Below are positions 50,554-59,176 of a DNA stretch of 64,000 nt, piece by piece; the stretch's first letter is position 1, and each line of letters begins with the position of its first letter. The position numbers and the translations under genes were made by a program. Source of the stretch: Pseudomonas sp. ok272. Its GTDB lineage: Bacteria; Pseudomonadota; Gammaproteobacteria; Pseudomonadales; Pseudomonadaceae. The notes under the pieces are model-generated. The model searched no databases, had not been told where the DNA came from, and saw nothing but the letters and a program-made list of their open reading frames with translations. The stretch covers positions 62,001 to 126,000 of the forward strand of contig NZ_FOCB01000010.1 in the NCBI RefSeq assembly GCF_900109995.1, read 5' to 3'.

Positions 50554-51186
50554 ATGTCCGACGATATCCATTTCTACGAACCGGCCCAGGGCCACGGCCT
50601 GCCCCACGACCCGTTCAACGCCATCGTCGGCCCGCGCCCCATCGGCTGGATTTCCTCCCAGGACGCCGCAGGCCGGCTGAACCTGGCGCCCTACAGCTTC
50701 TTCAACGCGTTCAACTACATCCCGCCGATCATCGGGTTCTCAAGCGTCGGGCGCAAAGACAGCCTGAACAACATCGAGCAGACCGGCGAGTTCGCCTGGA
50801 ACCTGGCCACGCGGCCGCTGGCCGAGCAGATGAACCAGAGCTGCGCCATGGTCGGGCCCCAGGTCAACGAATTCGAACTGGCAGGGCTGACGCCGGTGGC
50901 GTCGAACATCATTCAGGTACCACGGGTCGCTGAAAGCCCGGTGTCCTTCGAATGCAAGGTCACGCAGATCATTCAGTTGCAGCGCGCAGACAAGCAGTTG
51001 GTGCCCAGTTGGTTGATCCTCGGCGAAGTGGTCGCCGTGCATATCGCCAAGTGGCTGCTCAAGGATGGGGTGTACGACACCGCCGCCGCAGAACCGATTC
51101 TGCGCGGCGGCGGGCCGGCGGACTATTTTCAGGTGGGACCGGAGGCCTTGTTCAAGATGCACCGCCCGGGCGCAAACAAGGCCTGA
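50554..51186 (+). CDS. Flavin reductase-like FMN-binding protein
   Basis: The 210-aa protein has the flavin reductase-like split beta-barrel fold: PFNAIVGPRPIGWISSQDAAGRLNLAPYSFFNAFNYIPPIIGFSS is the FMN-binding segment. This subtype (with RGGGPADYF near the end) is a stand-alone flavoprotein, not the NADH:FMN reductase of two-component monooxygenases; its role is unknown. The ATG follows AGGAA. Confidence 0.88.
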   Translation: MSDDIHFYEPAQGHGLPHDPFNAIVGPRPIGWISSQDAAGRLNLAPYSFFNAFNYIPPIIGFSSVGRKDSLNNIEQTGEFAWNLATRPLAEQMNQSCAMVGPQVNEFELAGLTPVASNIIQVPRVAESPVSFECKVTQIIQLQRADKQLVPSWLILGEVVAVHIAKWLLKDGVYDTAAAEPILRGGGPADYFQVGPEALFKMHRPGANKA

Positions 51187-51195
51187 GGTCGCGAG

Positions 51196-51462
51196 TTACC
51201 AGAGCAACTCACCCTCTTCGTCCACCCCGCTCAGGTGGGCGAGCTGTTGCTCGGCAGCCTGGTCGGCCTCAAGCGCGGTCTTGAAGGTCTGGTCGATGAG
51301 AACTTTGTGAAAGCGCGGGGCGCCTGGTCCGCCGAGTGCCTTGACGGCGATGGCGGCGTTATAGCCGGCGTCGCCACGGACAGCGGCGGAAACGGCTTCG
51401 AACTGATCAAACTCTTTACGTGCCATGTTGTTGCGGATCCTGGCCAATGGAAAGTCGGTCAT
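51196..51462 (-). CDS. Conserved hypothetical protein, 88 aa
   Basis: A soluble protein with MARKEFDQFEAVSAAVRGDAG and a Leu/Ala-rich helix at the end (DQAAEQQLAHLSGVDEEGE). I do not recognise a family. The start MTDFPLARIRN (51462) has a weak ribosome site; the internal ATG at 51426 is an alternative. It converges on the flavin reductase gene. Confidence 0.6.
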   Translation of the reverse strand: MTDFPLARIRNNMARKEFDQFEAVSAAVRGDAGYNAAIAVKALGGPGAPRFHKVLIDQTFKTALEADQAAEQQLAHLSGVDEEGELLW

Positions 51463-51532
51463 TCTAAACCCTCAACTGGCCATCTGCTGCAGGGAGCATG
51501 CCTTGAGCGGTGGATAGTCGCCCCACGGCCTC

Positions 51533-51627
51533 ATCGCGAGCAGGCTCGCTCCCACAGGGCAATCCTGTTCACTTCAGGGCGTCCCGATATTGAAGAGACA
51601 CCCGTGGGAGCGAACCTGCTCGCGAAG
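51533..51627. repeat. REPIN after the transporter ATPase gene
   Basis: TCGCGAGCAGGCTCGCTCCC at 51534-51553 faces GTGGGAGCGAACCTGCTCGC at 51604-51623 (one substitution). It ends 9 bases 3' of the ATPase gene stop. Confidence 0.9.
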
Positions 51628-51635
51628 GGGCCCGG

Positions 51636-52691
51636 TCAGGCGCTGAGTACGCGGCAGGCCTCGGACGGGATGGTGACTGACACCGGGTTGCCGATGCTCA
51701 GGCCGATGCCCTGGCACGGGGTGCTCAGGGCGGTCAGCGAAACCCCAGAGCACTCGACCGTGGTTTCGATGGTCGCGCCGATGTCACGCACGAACGTCAC
51801 TTTACCCAGCAACCGATTCCCCGCCGACGCCTGCGGATGGGAGAGTTGCAGGTCTTCGGGGCGCACCAGCATCTTGACCTTCTCCCCGACCACAATGCTG
51901 CTGCAAATCGGCACATGCAGTGCATCGCCACCGGGCAGGCCGACTTTGCCATCACCCAGGGCGATGGCCGGGAAAATATTGCCGGAGCCGATAAAGTCGG
52001 CCACGAACGCATTGGCCGGATGACGGTAGATTTCAATCGGCGTACCGACCTGCTGGATCCGGTGCTCGCCCAGTACCACCACGATGTCGGCCATGGTCAT
52101 GGCTTCGCGCTGGTCATGGGTGACGAGGATGGTGGTGATGTTCAAGCGCTGTTGCAGTTGACGAATTTCCACCTGCATCGATTCACGCAACTTGGCGTCC
52201 AGGGCCGAGAGCGGCTCATCCAGCAACAGAAGCTTGGGGTGCGAGGCAATCGCCCGGGCAATCGCCACGCGCTGGCGCTGGCCACCGGAGAGTTTCGACA
52301 CCGGACGGTCAACCATCTCCTGTAACTGGATCAGTTGCAGCAACTCCTTGACCCGCGCCTGCTGGTCCGCCTTGCTCACGCCGCGCAGCTTCAGTGGATA
52401 GGCAATGTTCTCGCCGACCGTCATGTGCGGGAACAATGCCAACGACTGGAACACCATGCCGAAGTTGCGCAGGTGCGCCGGGGTGTTGCCTATGTCGGCG
52501 CCATCCAGGCGGATCTCGCCACCGCTCAGGGTCTCGAGGCCGGCAATCATGCGCAGCAAGGTGGTCTTGCCGCAGCCCGAAGGCCCGAGGAAGCACACCA
52601 GCTTGCCCTCGGGCAAATGCAGATTGACGTCTTTTACCGCACAGGCCGCGCCGTAATATTTCTCGACGTTTTCCAGAATCAGACCAGTCAT
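51636..52691 (-). CDS. ABC transporter ATP-binding protein, PotA/polyamine type
   Basis: The 351-aa protein has Walker A GPSGCGKTT, the signature LSGGQRQRVAIARA, Walker B LLLLDEPLSALD, and a C-terminal TOBE domain. This combination places it in the PotA/FbpC branch (spermidine/putrescine, iron or thiamine uptake). The ATG at 52691 follows GAGG. It is the last gene of a transporter set whose other members lie upstream on the same strand. Confidence 0.93.
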   Translation of the reverse strand: MTGLILENVEKYYGAACAVKDVNLHLPEGKLVCFLGPSGCGKTTLLRMIAGLETLSGGEIRLDGADIGNTPAHLRNFGMVFQSLALFPHMTVGENIAYPLKLRGVSKADQQARVKELLQLIQLQEMVDRPVSKLSGGQRQRVAIARAIASHPKLLLLDEPLSALDAKLRESMQVEIRQLQQRLNITTILVTHDQREAMTMADIVVVLGEHRIQQVGTPIEIYRHPANAFVADFIGSGNIFPAIALGDGKVGLPGGDALHVPICSSIVVGEKVKMLVRPEDLQLSHPQASAGNRLLGKVTFVRDIGATIETTVECSGVSLTALSTPCQGIGLSIGNPVSVTIPSEACRVLSA

Positions 52692-52709
52692 GTGAATCAC
52701 CTCAAGAAA

Positions 52710-53558
52710 TCAGAACGAAACGCCACCTTCACCGACCAGCTTCTCCAACGCCCAGATCAGGACGAAGTCGATCAGCACGATCAGCACGGCAAACGAAAAC
52801 ACGGTGGGGTCCAGCGATGACACGGTGCGGCTGTACATCCAGATCGGCACGGTCATGACATCGATGGTGTAGAGGAAGTAGGTCACGGTGAATTCGTTGA
52901 ACGAAACGATGAACGCCAACAGCATCCCCGCCAGGATCCCCGACTTCATCAACGGCACCACCACATCGAAAATCGCCCGGGTCGGTGAAGCCCCGAGCAT
53001 CCGCGCGGCCTCTTCGACTTCACTGCCGATGGAGAGCATCGCCGCCGTGCAGTTCTTGACCACAAACGGCAGGGCCAGGATCACGTGGGCAATGACCAGC
53101 CGCGAGGTGGTGATGTGGAACGGCAGGCTGTCGAACACCAGCAGCAAGGCCAGGCCCAACACCACCATCGGGAACACCAGCGGCAACGACATCAATTGCA
53201 GTGCCACCGCCTTGCCCCGGAACTCGCAACGGGTCAACGCATAGGCGGCCGGGACCGCGATCAGCGTGGCAAAGACCATGGTCAGGCACGCGACCATCAG
53301 GCTGGTGGTCATGGCCTTGCCCAGGCTCAGCACGTCACTGGAGTCGGGGGATACAAAGGTGTTCCAGGCCGCTTTGTACCACTGCAGGCTGTAGCTACTG
53401 GGCGGGAAATCCAGGTTGGAGGCGCCACTGAACGACATGACAATCATGGTCAGGATCGGCAACACCGCCAACAGCAGGATGAAGCCCGACAACACACCGG
53501 CAAACTTGCCGGTGTCGCCGGGCAGCAACGATTGGCGCTTCTTGATCAAGGTGCTCAT
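52710..53558 (-). CDS. ABC transporter permease, PotC type
   Basis: The 282-aa protein has six membrane helices and the permease EAA loop near its middle (EEAARMLGASPTRAIFDVVVPLM). It overlaps the other permease by 4 bases and precedes the ATPase by 18 bases. Confidence 0.92.
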   Translation of the reverse strand: MSTLIKKRQSLLPGDTGKFAGVLSGFILLLAVLPILTMIVMSFSGASNLDFPPSSYSLQWYKAAWNTFVSPDSSDVLSLGKAMTTSLMVACLTMVFATLIAVPAAYALTRCEFRGKAVALQLMSLPLVFPMVVLGLALLLVFDSLPFHITTSRLVIAHVILALPFVVKNCTAAMLSIGSEVEEAARMLGASPTRAIFDVVVPLMKSGILAGMLLAFIVSFNEFTVTYFLYTIDVMTVPIWMYSRTVSSLDPTVFSFAVLIVLIDFVLIWALEKLVGEGGVSF

Positions 53559-54463
53559 TGCGAAGCCTCCAGCCTGCGCCGACGACGGCCAGTGATGAAT
53601 TCGGACAAGGTCATGATGGCGAGCGTGGTGACAATCAGCACCACACCGGCAGCGGACGCGGCCGGCCAGTTCATCAATGGGGCGATCTGGTCGTGCACCA
53701 TGACCGCCAGCATCGGCACGCGCCGGCCACCGAGCAGCAAGGGCACCACAAAGCTGCTGGCGTTGTAGGCAAATACCAGGGTGGCACCGGTGATGATCCC
53801 GGGCAGGCTCATCGGCAGCACCACTTGGCGAAACACTTGCAGGCGACTGGCCCCCAGTGTCGCGGCCGCTTCTTCGTAGGTACGGGCGACGCCGCGCATG
53901 GCACTGGCAATCGGCAGCACCGCCAACGGGAAGGCGGTTTGCACCAGCCCCATCAACACACCGTTCTGGTTGTACAACAACATGACCGGCCGCTTGATCA
54001 GGCCCAGGCCCATCAAGGCTTGATTGAGCATGCCGCCAGGCCCCAGGATCACCAGCCAGCCGTAACTCTGCAGCAACAGGTTAACCAGCAGCGGCAACAG
54101 CACCGCCGCCAGGAATACCCGACGCAGCAAGGGTGAGGTCAGGCGTGACATGGTGTACGCCACCGGAATCGCCAGCAGCACCGCGATCACCGCGCTGATC
54201 AAGGCCAGGCGCAGGGTCAGCAGCAAGGATTTGAGGTAATAGGGTTCCAGCAACTGGGCATAGCTGGCCAGGCTGAAACCGCTCCACTCCGCGCCTTTGG
54301 TGCCCACGCTCATGCGCAGCACCAGGAGGCTGGCGGCAATCAGCACGCCGAGAAACAGCATCGACGGCGACAGGAAAAGCCAGGCCCGCGTCGTCGGCGA
54401 AACGCCACGGTTCGGGCGCACGGCAGCAGCGCCAACCGGGTGGGTCAGGGGTTGGTGTTCCAT
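53555..54463 (-). CDS. ABC transporter permease, PotB type
   Basis: The 302-aa protein starts MEHQPLTHPVGAAAVRPN, has six membrane helices and the EAA loop YEEAAATLGASRLQVFRQVVLPMSLPGI. It forms the channel with the second permease. A start 22 codons upstream is rejected because it runs into the REP sequence. Confidence 0.92.
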   Translation of the reverse strand: MEHQPLTHPVGAAAVRPNRGVSPTTRAWLFLSPSMLFLGVLIAASLLVLRMSVGTKGAEWSGFSLASYAQLLEPYYLKSLLLTLRLALISAVIAVLLAIPVAYTMSRLTSPLLRRVFLAAVLLPLLVNLLLQSYGWLVILGPGGMLNQALMGLGLIKRPVMLLYNQNGVLMGLVQTAFPLAVLPIASAMRGVARTYEEAAATLGASRLQVFRQVVLPMSLPGIITGATLVFAYNASSFVVPLLLGGRRVPMLAVMVHDQIAPLMNWPAASAAGVVLIVTTLAIMTLSEFITGRRRRRLEASQ

Positions 54464-54517
54464 AGCAATGATCTCGTCAGGGTACAACCGGGACATCATG
54501 GCGAGTGCTGCGCACTC

Positions 54518-54586
54518 GATCGCGGGCAAGCCTCGCTCCTACAGGGATCACCTCGCTCTTGTAGGAGCGAGGCTTGCCCGCGATAA
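54518..54586. repeat. REPIN of a second sequence class, inside the transporter operon
   Basis: TCGCGGGCAAGCCTCGCTCC faces GTAGGAGCGAGGCTTGCCCG; the core (GGCTTGCCCGCGA) differs from the other REPs here. It lies between the binding-protein gene and the first permease gene. Confidence 0.9.
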
Positions 54587-54615
54587 GGTCCGAAGGACCT
54601 TCCAGCGTCATCGGA

Positions 54616-55719
54616 TCAGGAAGAAAAGATTTCCGTGTAACGACGGATCCACTGGTCATGCACCGTCGCCAGGAAGGCGTTGTCGTGCATGATCGCCTTC
54701 TCGGCAATCTGCTCCGGCGTCAGGATGTACGGGCTCTTGCGCGCTTCGGCGGAAATGATGGCCTTGGCGTTGACCGGGCCGTTGAAGATGTCTTCGGCCA
54801 TCTTGCCCTGCACCAGCGGGTCGAGGGAGTGGTTGATGAAGGCGTAGGCCAGGTCGGTGTCGCCAGGACGATTTTTCGGCATCACCGACAGCATCAGGTC
54901 CGTGTAGAACCCTTCCTTCATGCCGAAGGTGGCCCCCAGGCCATACGCCGGGTCGCGGATCTGCTTGGGGAAAAACGCCGGGGCGTAGAGGCCGCCCATG
55001 TCCAGGGAGCCGGTGCGGAACAGCTCGGCGATCTGGTTGGGGTTTTCGCCCAGGGTTACCACGCGGTCCTTGAGCTCGGCGAGCTTCTTGAAGCCCGGCT
55101 CGATGTTGTGCTCGTCACCGCCGGCCAGTTTCGCGGCGATGATGATCAGGTCCATCGCCTCGGTCCAGTTCGGTGGCGGCAGGAAAATGTTCGGCGCCAG
55201 GTCGGCGTCCCACAGCGCGGCGTAGCTGTCAGGCGTGTCCTTGACCGTGCGCGTGCTGTAGACCAGGCTGTTGCACCACAACAGGTAACCGATGCCGTGG
55301 CCATTAGCCCCGGTGCGGTACTGCTCGGGGACGTCGACCAGGTTAGGGATGCGGTTCAGATCGGGCTTTTCCAGCAGGCCCGCAGCGGCCAGGCCTTCGG
55401 CACCGACGCCGGCCAGGGTGATGATGTCGTACTGCGGGCGATCACCCCCGGCCTTGAGCTTGGCGACCATTTCCGAGGTACTGCCGGTACGGTCGGCGAT
55501 GACCTTGGCACCGGTCTTGGCTTCGAATGTCGCGGCAATGTTGCGCAGCGCCGCAAGCCCGGTGTCATCGGACCAGGTCAACAACCGCAGGGTCTTGCCC
55601 TGGAAGCGTGTGTCGCTGGCATTGGCGCGAATGAACGGTACGCTCATGGCCGCCGCGGCAACCGAGGCGACACCGACGGTCTTGATGAATTGCCTTCTGT
55701 TCAGATCATGCTCGCCCAT
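54616..55719 (-). CDS. Periplasmic substrate-binding protein, PotD type, with Tat signal
   Basis: The 367-aa protein begins MGEHDLNRRQFIKTVGVASVAA, a twin-arginine signal (RRQFIK) with cleavage near ANA. This implies export of a folded protein, unlike usual Sec-exported PotD. The body fits extracellular solute-binding protein family 1 (LRLLTWSDDTGLAALRNIAATFEAKTG). A ligand of the putrescine/spermidine or guanidino type is plausible by family but not read from sequence. Confidence 0.9.
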   Translation of the reverse strand: MGEHDLNRRQFIKTVGVASVAAAAMSVPFIRANASDTRFQGKTLRLLTWSDDTGLAALRNIAATFEAKTGAKVIADRTGSTSEMVAKLKAGGDRPQYDIITLAGVGAEGLAAAGLLEKPDLNRIPNLVDVPEQYRTGANGHGIGYLLWCNSLVYSTRTVKDTPDSYAALWDADLAPNIFLPPPNWTEAMDLIIIAAKLAGGDEHNIEPGFKKLAELKDRVVTLGENPNQIAELFRTGSLDMGGLYAPAFFPKQIRDPAYGLGATFGMKEGFYTDLMLSVMPKNRPGDTDLAYAFINHSLDPLVQGKMAEDIFNGPVNAKAIISAEARKSPYILTPEQIAEKAIMHDNAFLATVHDQWIRRYTEIFSS

Positions 55720-55889
55720 GAAGGACTTCCTCTATTGTTGTTGGTATGAGGTAACTGCATCCCTTGCGACCGCGCGATTGGATCCGCATCAAGGCCCCGG
55801 GACACAGGGACTTGAGCAAGGTTGCGGGTCCATCCTGAGGTCACGCAAAACGCGTAACAATCGAAAAAAAATCATTGGTGCCATGTTCC

Positions 55890-55920
55890 GCACGCATGCC
55901 TCACGACGAGGCATGCGTGC
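55890..55920 (-). terminator. 13-bp perfect hairpin between the dehydrogenase and transporter genes
   Basis: GCACGCATGCCTC (55890-55902) pairs with GAGGCATGCGTGC (55908-55920) across a 5-base loop. No U tract follows on the minus strand, so it may be a processing or attenuation site rather than a terminator, allowing partial readthrough into the binding-protein gene. Confidence 0.55.
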
Positions 55921-55935
55921 GCTGTTTGCGTGCCG

Positions 55936-57384
55936 TCAGAGCGCCCGGATCACGTGCTTGATTTCCTGGAACGCCTGCAGGCCCCACGGCCCCAGCTCGC
56001 GACCGAGGCTGCTCTGTTTGTAGCCTCCCCAGGCGGTCTGCGGGAAGATCACCTGCGGCGCGTTGATCCACACCAAGCCCGCCTGCAAGGCATTGGCCAC
56101 GCGCTCGGCGTTCGCCACATCGGCGCCGACCACGCTGGCCACCAGGCCGAACTGGCTGTCGTTGGCCAGCGCGATGGCCTCCTGCTCAGTGGCGAAGCGA
56201 CGCACACACAGCACTGGGCCAAAGATTTCCTCGCACCACAGCGCACTGTCCCGGGGCACGTCGGTGAAGATGGTCGGCTGCAAAAAGTACCCACGCGACA
56301 GGTCGGCCGGACGGCCGCCGCCACACACCAGGCGGGCGCCGGCGCTCAAGCCGCGATCAATATGGCCCAGCACGCGCTGGTACTGCGCCTGGTTGACCAG
56401 CGCGCCCATCTCCACGTCCGGGTCGAACGGGTCGGCCACGCGAATCGACTCGGCCTTGGCCGTCAGGCGCCGCAGGAATTCATCCGCCAGCTCATCGGCC
56501 ACCAGCACCCGGCTGGTCGCTGAACACATCTGCCCGGCGTTGAAGAAACCACCGCCACTGGCCAGCTCCACCGCCAGGTCGAGGTCGGCATCGGCCAGCA
56601 CCAGCAGCGACGACTTGCCGCCCAGTTCCAGGCTGACGCCCTTGATGGTTTCGGCCGCACGCTGCATCACCTGCACGCCCACCGCGTTACTGCCGGTGAA
56701 GGAAATCTTCGCCACGCGCGGATCGCCCGACAACGGCGCACCGACCGCCAGGCCCGTCCCGCACACCAGGTTGAATACCCCCTTGGGCAACCCGCTTTCG
56801 GCGATGATCGCCGCCAACTCCAGCTCCGGCAGCGGGGTGACTTCCGACGGCTTGAGCACCACGCAACAACCGGCGGCCAGCGCCGGGGCGAGTTTCCAGG
56901 CGGTGGTGACCATCGGGAAGTTCCACGGCACGATCAACCCGACCACACCGCATGGCTCGCGGCGCACGCGGGCGGCGAAGTCATCGCTGGGCAACTCGAC
57001 CATGCGGTCCAACCCGCCGTCCATGGCGTCGGCCAGGCCGGCGTAATACTCGAAGGTAGCGATCACGTCATCGACGTCGATACCCGCTTCGAACTGCGGC
57101 TTGCCGTTGTTGCTCGACTGCACAAACATCAGGCGTTCACGACGGGCCTGCACCCCGCTGGCAATGGCCCGCAGGATCGCGCCGCGCTGGCGGCCGGTGG
57201 TGTGCGACCAATCGGCAAACGCCGCACTGGCGGCGGTTACCGCCAGATCGACGGCACGTTCGTCGCCGCCATTGACCGTGGTCAACAGCGCCTCGGTGGC
57301 CGGGTTGATGACCCGCAGGTGCTCATCGCCCGCCGACCATTGGCCGTCTATGTACAGACCGTCCAGGGTGATGGGAAAGCTCAT
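55936..57384 (-). CDS. NAD(P)-dependent aldehyde dehydrogenase
   Basis: The 482-aa protein starts MSFPITLDGLYIDGQWSAG. Catalytic segments are LELGGKSSLLV (Glu general base) and GGFFNAGQMCSATSRVLV (nucleophile Cys). It overlaps the ThDP enzyme gene by 4 bases (57381-57384), so they are coupled: the decarboxylase probably makes an aldehyde that this enzyme oxidises to a carboxylic acid. Confidence 0.93.
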   Translation of the reverse strand: MSFPITLDGLYIDGQWSAGDEHLRVINPATEALLTTVNGGDERAVDLAVTAASAAFADWSHTTGRQRGAILRAIASGVQARRERLMFVQSSNNGKPQFEAGIDVDDVIATFEYYAGLADAMDGGLDRMVELPSDDFAARVRREPCGVVGLIVPWNFPMVTTAWKLAPALAAGCCVVLKPSEVTPLPELELAAIIAESGLPKGVFNLVCGTGLAVGAPLSGDPRVAKISFTGSNAVGVQVMQRAAETIKGVSLELGGKSSLLVLADADLDLAVELASGGGFFNAGQMCSATSRVLVADELADEFLRRLTAKAESIRVADPFDPDVEMGALVNQAQYQRVLGHIDRGLSAGARLVCGGGRPADLSRGYFLQPTIFTDVPRDSALWCEEIFGPVLCVRRFATEQEAIALANDSQFGLVASVVGADVANAERVANALQAGLVWINAPQVIFPQTAWGGYKQSSLGRELGPWGLQAFQEIKHVIRAL

Positions 57385-59018
57385 GCCGACACCGCCTTCG
57401 TCCACTGGGTCTGGTCGATTTCGATCAGGGTCGGGCCCTGGCGATCCACTGCCGCACGCAGGGCCAGTTGCAGCGCTTCCACACTGTTGATGGCTTCTGC
57501 GGCGCAGCCCAGGCCCTTGGCCACGGTGACGAAGTCCGGGGTGTAGATGTCGACGCCCACCGGGGTGATGTCGCGGTTGACCATGTACTTCTTGATCTCT
57601 TCGTAACCCTGGTTGTTCCACAGCAGCACGATGACCGGGGTGCGGGCTTCGACCGCGCTGGCCAGCTCCGGCAGGGTGAACTGCAGGCCGCCATCACCGA
57701 TCAGGCACACCACCGCAGGACGGGTGTTGCGCTCGCTGCCACCGCCCAGCCACGCGCCAATGGCCGCCGGCAAGGCGTAGCCCAGGGTGCCGTAGCCGGT
57801 GGACGAGTTGAACCAGCGGCGCGGGCGCTCCGGGTTGAACGTCAGGTTGCCGGTGTACACCGGTTGGGTCGAGTCGCCGACGAACACCGCCTCGGGCAGG
57901 ACGTCCTGCACGGTCTGCAGGAACAGGGTCTGGGCCAGGGTCGGCGCGTCCCAGGCGCTGTTCAATTCGGCGCGCAGGGTCGCGGCGCGGGCCTGGCCCC
58001 AATCACTGCGGCGCTCGGCCATGGGGGACTTGGCCACGCCGTCGAGCAACGCCTGGGCGGCGTTTTTCGCATCGGCCACCAGGGCGACTTTCGGCGGATA
58101 GTTACGCACGGTCTGGTCCGGGTCGATGTCGACGCGCAGCAACGTGCCCGGGATCTCGAAGCCACCGGCGAAGGTCACGTCGTAGTCGGTCTCGGCCAGT
58201 TCGGTGCCAATGGCCAACACCACGTCGGCGTCCGCCACCAGGGCTCGGGTGGCCACCAGGCTCTGGGTCGAACCGATCAGCAGCGGGTGGGCCGCAGGCA
58301 GCATGCCCTTGGCGTTGATGGTCAGGGCCACCGGGGCATCCAGCCGTTCAGCCAAGAGGGTCAGTTCGGCAGCGGCATCGATGGCTCCACCACCGGCGAG
58401 GATCAGCGGGCGCTTGGCGTTGGCCAGCAGCTCGCTCATCCGCGCCACGGCCGAAGGCGCGGCGCCAGCGCGGTCGATGGACACCGGCTGGCTGTCGAGC
58501 AACGCGTCAGCGTTCTCCACCAACACGTCCAATGGAATCTCGATGTGCACCGGACGCGGACGACCGGCCTGGAACAAGGCAAAGGCACGGGCCAACACAC
58601 CCGGCAATTCGGCGGCCGACATCAGCGTATGGGAGAACGCCGCGACGCCCGCCACCAGTGCGCCCTGGTTCGGCAGCTCGTGCAGCTTGCCGCGCCCACC
58701 GCCCAACTGGCTGCGCGATTGCACGCTGGAAATCACCAGCATCGGGATCGAGTCGGCATAGGCCTGGCCCATGGCGGTGGTGATGTTGGTCATGCCAGGG
58801 CCGGTGATGATGAAGCACACACCCGGTTTGCCGCTGGTGCGCGCATAGCCGTCGGCCATGAAGCCAGCGCCCTGCTCGTGGCGCGGGGTGACGTGATTGA
58901 GACTCGAACCGGCCAGCCCGCGATACAGCTCCACGGTGTGCACGCCGGGAATGCCGAACACCTGCTCAACCCCGTAACCTTCGAGTAACTTGACCAATAC
59001 TTCGCCACACGTCGCCAT
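57381..59018 (-). CDS. Thiamine diphosphate-dependent 2-oxo acid decarboxylase, AruI-like
   Basis: The 545-aa protein starts MATCGEVLVKLLEGYGVEQVF. The catalytic Glu is in VTPRHEQGAGFMADGYAR, and the ThDP/Mg motif runs from GDGG (LIGDGGLQFTLPELASA) to the NN pair in LLWNNQGYEE. This layout is shared by acetolactate synthase and AruI (2-ketoarginine decarboxylase). With the aldehyde dehydrogenase partner, decarboxylation of a 2-oxo acid is more likely; 5-guanidino-2-oxopentanoate is one candidate. The start follows AAGAAGG. Confidence 0.85.
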   Translation of the reverse strand: MATCGEVLVKLLEGYGVEQVFGIPGVHTVELYRGLAGSSLNHVTPRHEQGAGFMADGYARTSGKPGVCFIITGPGMTNITTAMGQAYADSIPMLVISSVQSRSQLGGGRGKLHELPNQGALVAGVAAFSHTLMSAAELPGVLARAFALFQAGRPRPVHIEIPLDVLVENADALLDSQPVSIDRAGAAPSAVARMSELLANAKRPLILAGGGAIDAAAELTLLAERLDAPVALTINAKGMLPAAHPLLIGSTQSLVATRALVADADVVLAIGTELAETDYDVTFAGGFEIPGTLLRVDIDPDQTVRNYPPKVALVADAKNAAQALLDGVAKSPMAERRSDWGQARAATLRAELNSAWDAPTLAQTLFLQTVQDVLPEAVFVGDSTQPVYTGNLTFNPERPRRWFNSSTGYGTLGYALPAAIGAWLGGGSERNTRPAVVCLIGDGGLQFTLPELASAVEARTPVIVLLWNNQGYEEIKKYMVNRDITPVGVDIYTPDFVTVAKGLGCAAEAINSVEALQLALRAAVDRQGPTLIEIDQTQWTKAVSA

Positions 59019-59176
59019 GTCGTTGCCCTTCTTATTGAGTGAGACACTGGCCCCGCACGGCATTGGAGGCGCGCGACGAGGCTCAGTCATGCGGGTATTG
59101 GAACGGTCTGTGGGTAGCCGCAACAATCGATAAAAAGTCATACTCGCCATGTCCTCACCTCATGCCTTGGCGTTCC

